DNA from: a virus
Reading direction: 5' to 3' (one strand)
Length of the DNA stretch: 64,000 nt
IMG/VR virus record: IMGVR_UViG_3300037297_000066
Coordinates: 1-64,000 of that record
In this document: positions 1 through 7,957 of the stretch, piece after piece
How the letters are laid out: each line of letters starts with the position of its first letter
Position numbering within the stretch: the first letter of the stretch is position 1
Notes under the pieces: model-generated
The model's database searches: none
Seen by the model: the letters and a program-made list of their open reading frames with translations, nothing else
Told to the model about the DNA's origin: nothing
Made by a program: the position numbers and the translations under genes

Positions 1-2715
1 GTGGAATTCGACTGGTCTATCCTTCACAGCTATCGTCTGTTCCGAGATCTGAATGGGACGGTCAAGCTCTACGTGGATGGGGAGATCGTCGAGTCCCTGA
101 GCTTGACAGCGGATGAGCTACCTTTCTTGGAGGAGATCCCCTCTCCCTTTGAGGAACTGCAAGGGGTCTTCTTTGGTTCTGTTTCTCGACCTGCTAGAAG
201 CGTATCCAAGTGGGACTTCGTCAGCTACTTGGTTTCTCCGACCAATCCTCAGCAGACGGCCCCCTCGTCTTTCGTCAGCTATGAAGCCAACCAGCTTCCA
301 GAAGAAGCCAGTCGTCCTTGGACTCCTGTTGGCTATCACGGAACGGGAACCATCCTCTCGACTGAGTATCTCTTGCTGGAGGCCACGAGTGCTACAGATG
401 CTGCCTCAGCTACCGAAGCTGGCTTGGTAGGCGGAGATTTCCGGGGCTACTTGAGAATGGAGCCGTTGTTGACTCAGGCTTCTGAGTTCACACTGGATGC
501 TCAACTTTCTTTGCTCACCCTCACGCATGGGGTGGACCCTGACGGACTCATGATGTCGGTGGACGATGGGTCCCGAATCATGCAACTGGCCTTCCTCTCT
601 GACGTGGAATCTCCTCGAAAGAGTTACGGAGGAAACGCTCTACCAGGAGACTTCTCTCCCTACGTTTGGTCTTCTATGGGAAGTCAGACAGCGGAGATGA
701 TTGGCAGGGATCTTCGGATCACAGACACCTCTACTACGGACGGGCTAGTCTACTACATCGAGGATACCGCTCCTTCCTCTTCTGTCGATCGAGTGGTAGC
801 CGAAACCTTGGACTACATCCTGGAGGCTCGTTTCAAGGTCCAGTCCTACACAGTCGATGGGAGTGGCTTTGCTGGGGCCTTTGCGCAGGTCTACGACAGC
901 AAACGAGCCGTGGGGATCATGCTCACGGAAGTCTCTGGTACCAAGTACGTCTCACTTCATGCGGATGGGGTGGAGATCCCTTCCGCTCAATGGGCTTTCG
1001 ATTGGGGAGACGGGGCCTATCATACCTACCGGTTGCGAAAGTCCTACTCCGGAGACTTGGTCACACTGTTGGTGGACGGAATTCTAGTGGGGACAGTCCC
1101 CTACTCCTCTTTCGTCTCTCCTGGAACGGATCCTGTGGGTCTCATCAGTTGGGGGTCGTCTACCCCAGCCAGTTCGGCTTCGGAGTCGGTAGTGGATTGG
1201 GCCTATTGCAACGCCTGGAGGGTCTTGGCTTCCCAGAAGCGTTATGTTGGCCTCTGGAAGGGCCCCAGGACGGGGACCCTGGCAGACTACACTCTGCCTT
1301 TGAAAGCCTCAGGGAAAGGCGCTCAGGCGCTCACAAATAGGGTTCAGGACACCTCGGTAAACTTCCTGACTCTAGGTGTAGTGGCGGGTGACTACTTGAT
1401 CGTGGACAGTGGGCCGAATCAAGGGGTCTACCAGATCCAGACAGTTTTCGCTAACTACGTAGAGTTCGCCTCTTCTCTGCCTTTGATCCCCTCTGAGGTG
1501 GACTACCGAATCCCCGACGAGACGGATTGGAGTGTCGAGCACAAGTACCGCCTCTACAAAGATTCCACAGGCCAGATTACGGTCTTATTGGACTCTGCTA
1601 TTGTTCCCCTGTTTCAGGCAGATTACGGTCCTCTTGCGTTGCCTTCGAGCACAGAGGGTCTCGTTCATTCGGTCTCTGGGGGCCTTCCTTCGGTGGTCTT
1701 TGGCTCCTTCAGTTCCGAGCATCTGGAACAATCTCTGTGGGACTTCGTTCGCTATGGGATCACACTCGCTCCGACAGAGCAGAGGATTGCTCCGCACCAC
1801 ATGGTTCTCAACCAGTGGAACGTCATGGAGAGCCCTGAGGTCCTTCGCACAACCCTTCCCCATGACCTGACTGATTTCAAGAGTAGCTCCACGGGCATTG
1901 TCCCCAAGAAGGACCCAGACTTCTTGGAGGATTCTGGGTTGACGGCGTTCACGTTGCTCAACGAGGACACCCCACCTGTTCCACTGACCCAGACATACGA
2001 CACGCAGGCTCCCTACCCTACACAGGAGTACGTTTCTGCTCTGAATCGTCCCGAAGATGTGCTCAACAACGACGGGGACTTCACTTTGAACGATGGGCAC
2101 ATACGGTTCAAGTTGGTGGTTCCAGACGACATCCTCTACAACAGCCTGGATCTCATTGAGCAGACCACGGGGACAGAGTCCCTAATCAAGCCCTTCTGTG
2201 ACAACTGCTCGCCGAACATCAGTGGCTTGAAGTACCAAGAAACGGTTTGCTTGGAGTACACGGGGGATACTCTCCCGGAGAATGATTCAGCGGCTCCTAC
2301 GCCTTGGACTCTTGTCAGTGACAATCCCAGTCAGGTCAGTGCGTCTGCCTCAGGAGGAATTCTGACCTACGGTACAGGAGTTTTGGGGACCAAGACAGTC
2401 TACCGAAATGACACTCCGTTGCCGGATGCTCCAGGGCTTCAGTCTGAGGCGACCTTCAGAATTCGTTTGAAGGACGATGGTACGCTGGGAACAGGGGATT
2501 CTCAGGTACGATTCGGCATTTCGGCCCCTGGGCTGACGGTGGCTTTGGCTTTCGTGACTGAGAGCACTGGTTTGAGGCGGGTGGTGGTCTTTGACCTGAA
2601 TTCAGGCTTGCCCGTGGGAGCCACCACTTTCGATTTTCTTGACGGGGCCTACCACACGTACCGCATCGTTCGAGATCCATCTAGGGCTGAAGTCCGCATC
2701 TTCATTGATAGTTAG
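1..2715 (+). CDS. Tail/virion adhesin-like protein with LamG-like repeats (5' partial)
   Basis: The frame is open from base 1, so the true start probably lies upstream; 904 residues are visible. Copies of a concanavalin A/LamG-like strand pair can be aligned near residues 4-80, 332-408 and 509-590. Each has a Y-x-Y-R-L-type strand followed by a strand ending in DG or DS (YRLFRD/KLYVDG, YRLRKS/LLVDG, YRLYKD/VLLDS). A fourth begins near residue 880 (YHTYRIVRD), but the stop falls right after IFIDS, so the last domain is cut short. Jelly-roll repeats like these are common in carbohydrate-binding tail proteins. It leads a run of co-oriented structural genes; the next starts 37 bp downstream. The adhesin role is inferred from fold type and context. 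Confidence 0.75.
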   Translation: MEFDWSILHSYRLFRDLNGTVKLYVDGEIVESLSLTADELPFLEEIPSPFEELQGVFFGSVSRPARSVSKWDFVSYLVSPTNPQQTAPSSFVSYEANQLPEEASRPWTPVGYHGTGTILSTEYLLLEATSATDAASATEAGLVGGDFRGYLRMEPLLTQASEFTLDAQLSLLTLTHGVDPDGLMMSVDDGSRIMQLAFLSDVESPRKSYGGNALPGDFSPYVWSSMGSQTAEMIGRDLRITDTSTTDGLVYYIEDTAPSSSVDRVVAETLDYILEARFKVQSYTVDGSGFAGAFAQVYDSKRAVGIMLTEVSGTKYVSLHADGVEIPSAQWAFDWGDGAYHTYRLRKSYSGDLVTLLVDGILVGTVPYSSFVSPGTDPVGLISWGSSTPASSASESVVDWAYCNAWRVLASQKRYVGLWKGPRTGTLADYTLPLKASGKGAQALTNRVQDTSVNFLTLGVVAGDYLIVDSGPNQGVYQIQTVFANYVEFASSLPLIPSEVDYRIPDETDWSVEHKYRLYKDSTGQITVLLDSAIVPLFQADYGPLALPSSTEGLVHSVSGGLPSVVFGSFSSEHLEQSLWDFVRYGITLAPTEQRIAPHHMVLNQWNVMESPEVLRTTLPHDLTDFKSSSTGIVPKKDPDFLEDSGLTAFTLLNEDTPPVPLTQTYDTQAPYPTQEYVSALNRPEDVLNNDGDFTLNDGHIRFKLVVPDDILYNSLDLIEQTTGTESLIKPFCDNCSPNISGLKYQETVCLEYTGDTLPENDSAAPTPWTLVSDNPSQVSASASGGILTYGTGVLGTKTVYRNDTPLPDAPGLQSEATFRIRLKDDGTLGTGDSQVRFGISAPGLTVALAFVTESTGLRRVVVFDLNSGLPVGATTFDFLDGAYHTYRIVRDPSRAEVRIFIDS

Positions 2716-2752
2716 GCGTAAGTAGAACGCCAACTGAAGCGGGAGTCCGTAG

Positions 2753-4942
2753 ATGGCTGCTGTTGCGCTGATCAAATTTACTCAGGGGGCTACCGTCGGA
2801 AACGATGGCGAAGCACTTATCGTCAACGGCGGAGCTACGGTTACCATCGAGAATTCAAGCAACACGGATGTAGTTGCTTGGACCATTGACCTGGTGGAAG
2901 CTCCACCTGGAAGCATTCTGCATACCGACCCGGGGACTTGGACGAATCTAGGGGCGGCCAGTGACAACACTCCTGTTGCCAACTTCCTACCTGATGCCGC
3001 AGTGCCTGGTACTTACCGGATTCGGTTAGAGGTCGAGGATGCTTTGGGGGTAACGAATGTGGACATTCGGAATGTCTGCGTTCTGACGGACAACCGTTCC
3101 ATAGTCTTGTCTCCGTACATGGAGCTGCCTCAGCCTCTACCGTTGACGGATCCGTCCAGTCCCCAACCAGACCAAAAGCCCGACGAGTTGAACTTCGGAG
3201 GTCAGAAGCTTGGATGGTGTGGAGGAGCTGGGGGCACTCCTGTCTTCATGAACGATGCCCTGTTGGATTTCGACAAGATGCCTCCGGTAACGGGGCTTTC
3301 AGCGAATGACACTGTTCGTTGGGATGGATCCAAATGGGTCTCTACGTCTGCTATTCAGACGGACGATGCAACAGTTACTCTACAACCAGCCACTGGAGAC
3401 ATCACTCACAAGGTGGCCACGGGGCAGGCCCATGTATTCCAGGTCAACTCCGTAGAAGTCTCTCGGTTTGATGTTTCTAGTGACGATCCTCGTCTGTTAT
3501 TTCCGTTCATTTCAGGACAAGACGCTCGTATCAAGCTGGCCAATCGGACTACTGATGGGGCCGGACAGACTCTCTACATCGAAGGACAAGACGCTCAGGG
3601 TACAAACCAGGACGGCGGGAATGTCGTAGTCAATCTTGGAGCACCTACTGGCAGTGGTGCTCATGGCTCCATGGTGTGGAGTAGTGACGGCACAGACTTT
3701 CTGTCGGTACAACTGACTAGTTCGGACGTCGTCTTGAAGGGGGTGGGTCCGTTTTTCAGCACGGGTCTCAAGATCGTAGCCCCTGACACGAGTTTTATCA
3801 TTGGAACTGCTCTCACGTTGCAGGGGGGTCCTGCAACAGGTATGGCAGGAGATGCGGGAGAGGCTCGTCTGTTTGGAGGTGACGCTGGCACGGATGCGAA
3901 CGGAGGTAACGCCATTGTGGCGGGGGCTGACAGTGGCACTTCTTCAGGCGATCCAGGAGACGCTTTTCTAGAGGGAGGTTCTGCTGCCAGAACTAACTGT
4001 CCTGGTGGGCATGCTTATGTGCGTGCAGGTGGCGGCGATGGGACCGAGGCGGGAGGGGATGTCTACATCGTATCAGGTCTAGGGGGCGCTACTGGGGATG
4101 CTGGCAATGTTTATGTCAATCTGAGAGGGGCTATTGGCGCAGGAGCTGATGGCAAGATCTTTTTGCAGCATGAGGGGGATACTATCCTAGAAGTTCAACT
4201 GGGACCCTATCAGGCGCTTTTCCAAGGGTTGTTCGATCTGGATTTGATCGCTGGAACACCTGCTCTTGCAGACTATGACGGAGCTACGGTAACGGTCAAA
4301 GGAGGGACAGGTAGTGAAACAACAGGCTACGGAGGCCGTGCTTGGTTGTTAGGAGGGGATGCCGCTACCGAAGGATCAAGAGGAGGATCTGCCGTCGTTG
4401 AAGGGGGCGTCAGCGGATCAGTTTCTGGAGATGGTGGAAACGCTTATGTTGAGGGCGGATCGGTTCACAGCAGCCGAACCAACGGAAACGGTGGGGATGT
4501 CTACATAAGAGGGGCTTTTGCCAAAGGGACGGGAGAGGGTGGAAGTGTTTTCTTTCAGTCCGGGTTGTCTCCTTCAGGCAAGCCTGGCAGCATCGACCTC
4601 TATGTTTACAAGAGCAATGGGGGTTCCAATTACGGGACCATCAACTTCCGAACGGGGTCTACCAACCCTCCCAACAACCTTTGCATGGTTCTTGGAGACA
4701 GTGCCCGAGACACTTGGTATTCTGCTTCCGATGGTTGGTATCTGGCCTACGACAGTACTCTAGGAGAAGCTGAGTGGAGAGTGCTTCCCGTACCAAGCAC
4801 AGCTCCCCTCACTATACCGGCAATCTCGAACCCTGGAACGCCTTCCTCCGGGAACTACTACATCTGGGTAGACACGTCGGACAACAAGCTGAAAGCAACG
4901 GCTGACACAGGCAATGTCACGGAGCTAGCGTTGCCGTCTTGA
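2753..4942 (+). CDS. Gly-rich virion protein with N-terminal Ig/PKD-like domain
   Basis: 729 residues. Residues about 20-110 read as a PKD/Ig-like beta sandwich (alternating hydrophobics, GTYRIRLEVEDALG near the end). A linker rich in Pro and Asp follows. The middle (about 355-480 and 520-610) is a Gly/Ala/Asp-rich repeat with GGDAG, GGNA and GGxxxV units spaced like short beta turns, which resembles phage fibre stalks. The last 60 residues look globular (YYIWVDTSDNKLKATAD), as in fibre tips. Position among other tail-type genes supports a fibre or adhesin. No enzyme motif is visible. Confidence 0.7.
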   Translation: MAAVALIKFTQGATVGNDGEALIVNGGATVTIENSSNTDVVAWTIDLVEAPPGSILHTDPGTWTNLGAASDNTPVANFLPDAAVPGTYRIRLEVEDALGVTNVDIRNVCVLTDNRSIVLSPYMELPQPLPLTDPSSPQPDQKPDELNFGGQKLGWCGGAGGTPVFMNDALLDFDKMPPVTGLSANDTVRWDGSKWVSTSAIQTDDATVTLQPATGDITHKVATGQAHVFQVNSVEVSRFDVSSDDPRLLFPFISGQDARIKLANRTTDGAGQTLYIEGQDAQGTNQDGGNVVVNLGAPTGSGAHGSMVWSSDGTDFLSVQLTSSDVVLKGVGPFFSTGLKIVAPDTSFIIGTALTLQGGPATGMAGDAGEARLFGGDAGTDANGGNAIVAGADSGTSSGDPGDAFLEGGSAARTNCPGGHAYVRAGGGDGTEAGGDVYIVSGLGGATGDAGNVYVNLRGAIGAGADGKIFLQHEGDTILEVQLGPYQALFQGLFDLDLIAGTPALADYDGATVTVKGGTGSETTGYGGRAWLLGGDAATEGSRGGSAVVEGGVSGSVSGDGGNAYVEGGSVHSSRTNGNGGDVYIRGAFAKGTGEGGSVFFQSGLSPSGKPGSIDLYVYKSNGGSNYGTINFRTGSTNPPNNLCMVLGDSARDTWYSASDGWYLAYDSTLGEAEWRVLPVPSTAPLTIPAISNPGTPSSGNYYIWVDTSDNKLKATADTGNVTELALPS

Positions 4943-4956
4943 GTGAAAGGTGATCG

Positions 4957-6180
4957 ATGGCTACTGGTGGATGGGGTAGAGGTGCTGGTCGAGACTGGGG
5001 TACTGGGGGTAGTATTGCTGAGTCTGGAGGCCCTCTCACTGAGTACCTGACCGTCGGGGAGTCTCTTGATGTCGATCTGCCTTTCGTTCTTGACGGGGCA
5101 GTAGCTCCTAGCTCGTTCAGGGTCGAAGCAACCTTTTCCTATGCCGTCGATCCCACAGAGGGACTCAATCCTTCCAACTACAGCATTCCTGGCCTGACAG
5201 TTTTAGGTGTTGCAGCTCATCTGACAGACCCTGCCACAGTGGTTTTGACTACGAGTGAGCAGCTCTCGATTCTCTACACTCTGACGGTCACTCCGGTAGT
5301 GGTGGAGAGTACAGCAGGGGACCCTTTGGTCTCGGGTCAGAACACCGCAGCCTTCACTGGATACGGTATCGCTCCTTCATTTCAACCAGCTGCTATGGCT
5401 ACTCGAAAGGTGGAGATCATCTTCTCAGAGCCTATGCTGGAAAATGCGGATTTGATTTCCCCAGCCAACTACACCGTCAAGAGTGTGTCTGGGGCCACCA
5501 TTCCCATCAGTTCTGTAGTCGAATCGGGGCCCAGTCCCATTCAGAGAGTCACTCTCACCTTGGGAGCAGACCTGCAGCCCAACAACCACTATGCTGCTAC
5601 GGTCGATGCCGTTATCAAGTCTGCTGCCTGGGGAGTAAGCGTCTATCCAAATACCGTTCTCTTTTCGTGGATTCCGGGGACTTCTCAAATCAGCATCGGG
5701 ATGTCTCGTTTCTCAGGAGAGGTCTCGGGAGGTTTGCTGGGTCAGCCCCTGGGCCAAATATACTTCTCCCCGGCCCTGGAGACAGCCATTGCTAACTCTT
5801 CTGTCGAGGTGGACGAGGTTTCTCTCTGTACTCGGGCGTGGGACCAGTACACGTTTCCGGAGCTGCCGGACCCCCCTATTCTCTACACCTTCAGTGTAGG
5901 GGAAACTTCGGTAATCGGAAATGTCCTCTGGGCCCCCGCAGAACGGCTTGGGTTGGCCCAGGTCATCCTGCACGATCTCCGTCAGGAAACGATGCCAGCG
6001 GCCGTTGACGGGCCCGCAGACGCCACTTTGGTCGAGACCATTGACATCACCCGGGCTAGCTTCCTAAACGATGAGAGGTGGAAGCTCTACGACGGAGGAG
6101 GAGCCACGGTTTTTTCGACGGCTGACAACCTGACACCAATCGGCCCGGGGCCCACTACGAACATCAACCTACAGCCGTAG
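4957..6180 (+). CDS. Virion protein with SbsA-type Ig-like domains
   Basis: 407 residues starting 14 bp after the previous stop. The N terminus is Gly-rich (MATGGWGRGAGRDWG). Two SbsA/Big_5-like Ig repeats can be read at about 47-130 and 136-235; the second has the usual pattern of KVEIIFSEPM followed by NYTV. These domains occur in S-layer proteins and in phage tail proteins. The C-terminal 170 residues match nothing I know. A structural role is inferred from the neighbours, which form one co-oriented run. Confidence 0.65.
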   Translation: MATGGWGRGAGRDWGTGGSIAESGGPLTEYLTVGESLDVDLPFVLDGAVAPSSFRVEATFSYAVDPTEGLNPSNYSIPGLTVLGVAAHLTDPATVVLTTSEQLSILYTLTVTPVVVESTAGDPLVSGQNTAAFTGYGIAPSFQPAAMATRKVEIIFSEPMLENADLISPANYTVKSVSGATIPISSVVESGPSPIQRVTLTLGADLQPNNHYAATVDAVIKSAAWGVSVYPNTVLFSWIPGTSQISIGMSRFSGEVSGGLLGQPLGQIYFSPALETAIANSSVEVDEVSLCTRAWDQYTFPELPDPPILYTFSVGETSVIGNVLWAPAERLGLAQVILHDLRQETMPAAVDGPADATLVETIDITRASFLNDERWKLYDGGGATVFSTADNLTPIGPGPTTNINLQP

Positions 6181-6224
6181 GGTATTTCCACTTATGTAGC
6201 GGCTATCGTGAACAGGAGATGAGT

Positions 6225-6866
6225 ATGAAGATTTGGGATGCCCTAGGGGCTGCTAAGGCTACGTTCCGAGCCGTCTTGCAAAACCGGTTTGAGGAGCCAA
6301 CCGGAATCAAGATTCGGGGAGACGTTTTCCTCAAGCTGAGGAATGCCTACACTGGGGCCTTGGAGTACGAGTGGGAGAGGCGCAACTTAGTAGTACGGGA
6401 TGCGTCAATCCTGATTGCCAGACTGGTAAAGGACAGCCTGGAACCCCCCCATGGGGCTTTCGTGCTGGCCGTGGGTACTGGGGACACGGGTTGGGATCCC
6501 ATGAACCCTCCTGCTCCTACGGATACCCAAAGGGCTTTGTACGCTGAGCTGACTCGCAAGACCTTTTCGGACACTCAGTTCGTGACGACGGGAGGCTCTC
6601 CTGTGGCCTACCCGACCAAGACGGTGGACTTCACCACCATCTACACAGAGAGTGAGGCGGTTGGGCCGTTGGTGGAGATGGGCCTCATTGGGGGCAACAT
6701 CAGCACCAACATGTCGGTCAAGAACCCCTACAGTCCCCCCAATGGGACATATGACGACACAGTGGACCTTACAACGTACGAAACCCTGCTAAATTACCTT
6801 ACATTTCCAATAATTACAAAGCCTGCAACATCTACGTTATCCATAACGTGGCGATTGACTTTCTGA
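6225..6866 (+). CDS. Putative tail/baseplate structural protein
   Basis: 213 residues. ATG codons at 6219 and 6225 are in frame. The AGGAG at 6214-6218 touches the first but sits 6 nt from the second, so 6225 (MKIWDALG) is chosen. The ending, a beta strand closing in LSITWRLTF, is typical of small phage tail collar or baseplate proteins. A central stretch (about 80-130) reads like a conserved loop with GTGDTGW. The final 90 bp are clearly more AT-rich than the rest and abut the inserted HNH gene. No catalytic motif is seen. Confidence 0.6.
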   Translation: MKIWDALGAAKATFRAVLQNRFEEPTGIKIRGDVFLKLRNAYTGALEYEWERRNLVVRDASILIARLVKDSLEPPHGAFVLAVGTGDTGWDPMNPPAPTDTQRALYAELTRKTFSDTQFVTTGGSPVAYPTKTVDFTTIYTESEAVGPLVEMGLIGGNISTNMSVKNPYSPPNGTYDDTVDLTTYETLLNYLTFPIITKPATSTLSITWRLTF

Positions 6867-7957
6867 TGCCTCACGTTTGCTCTAAGTGCGGACTCCCAGA
6901 GGGGGAAGTAGAGTTTGCGGTTGAGAAAGGCCGTAAAGGTAAGCTTTACAAGCGTTTGGATTGCAGGGGTTGTCGTAAGGCTTATCTGAAAGCCTACTAC
7001 CACAGCAACAAGGAAGGCTACTTCAGGAAGTATCGGGAAGCTAATCGTGAGAGAATGAACCAGAGCTCAATTTGCTGTATTCGTCGTGAGAGACACAGAC
7101 GATACGCCAAGATTCAAACTCTAAAAGAGAACACTCCTTGTACTGACTGTGGTTGCAAATACCCTTACTTCGTCATGGATTTTGATCATCGAGACGCTAC
7201 CACAAAGAAAGACGGCATTTCCTCTTTGGTGAAATCAACGGCTCGCTGGGATCGAGTTCTGGAAGAGATCGCTAAATGCGACCTAGTGTGCGCCAACTGT
7301 CATCGGCTCAGAACGTACAAGGGCCAGCACTGTTACAAGACGAGACGGTATCATTATCACCGGATGATCTTGGATGAGCTGAAGTCTTCCATCCCCTGTT
7401 TGGACTGCGGAGGAACTTTTGCTCCTTGTCAAATGGACTTGGATCACACCGATTCTTCAGCCAAGAGTTGTAACGTGTCTCAGTTGATGAATCGTCCTAC
7501 AGAGCTTCTCGTGGCTGAACTTGAGAAGTGCCATTTGGTGTGTGCTAACTGTCATAGGGTTCGTACCAACACGAGTGTTAGGCCATCTTCTGAAACCCAG
7601 AATCTTGCCCAAAGGTTTGAGGAGATACGATCACGAACCCCTTACCCGGAAGATCAACGCTTTACAGAGTTCCCGTTGGCGCATCTTTTTGGCGCTGTTT
7701 CAGACAGTACTTTGGCTCGTAAAGCGGGAGTTTCAGTGCACATGGTTGCTTACTTTCGACGTAAAGCAGGGGTCAAGGCTTTGAGACCTGCTTCCGAAGG
7801 AACTGCTCCACGATCTTGGCATTCTTTGTTGGGGACTGTACCAGATTCTGAGGTAGCTAGAGTAGCAGGGCTGACTGTGCCCACCATTTACTACCATCGA
7901 AAGCGGTTGGGTATCCCGTCTTATCGGGCCCAGCGTGAGCACGTAGAGGCTTCATAA
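6866..7957 (+). CDS. Double-HNH homing-type endonuclease with C-terminal HTH repeats
   Basis: 363 residues from the ATG of a TGATG overlap with the previous stop; a GTG at 6848 would add six residues. After an N-terminal cysteine module (CSKCG and CRGC), two HNH units follow in tandem. The first has CTDCG, MDFDHRD and CANCHRLRT; the second has CLDCG, MDLDHTD and CANCHRVRT. Each thus has two CxxC knuckles and the D-H catalytic centre. The C terminus has two DNA-binding-like repeats, SDSTLARKAGVSVHMVAYFRR and PDSEVARVAGLTVPTIYYHR. HNH proteins nick or cut DNA and in phages are often free-standing homing endonucleases. It interrupts a block of tail genes, which fits insertion. Two full HNH units in one chain is uncommon. 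Confidence 0.85.
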   Translation: MPHVCSKCGLPEGEVEFAVEKGRKGKLYKRLDCRGCRKAYLKAYYHSNKEGYFRKYREANRERMNQSSICCIRRERHRRYAKIQTLKENTPCTDCGCKYPYFVMDFDHRDATTKKDGISSLVKSTARWDRVLEEIAKCDLVCANCHRLRTYKGQHCYKTRRYHYHRMILDELKSSIPCLDCGGTFAPCQMDLDHTDSSAKSCNVSQLMNRPTELLVAELEKCHLVCANCHRVRTNTSVRPSSETQNLAQRFEEIRSRTPYPEDQRFTEFPLAHLFGAVSDSTLARKAGVSVHMVAYFRRKAGVKALRPASEGTAPRSWHSLLGTVPDSEVARVAGLTVPTIYYHRKRLGIPSYRAQREHVEAS

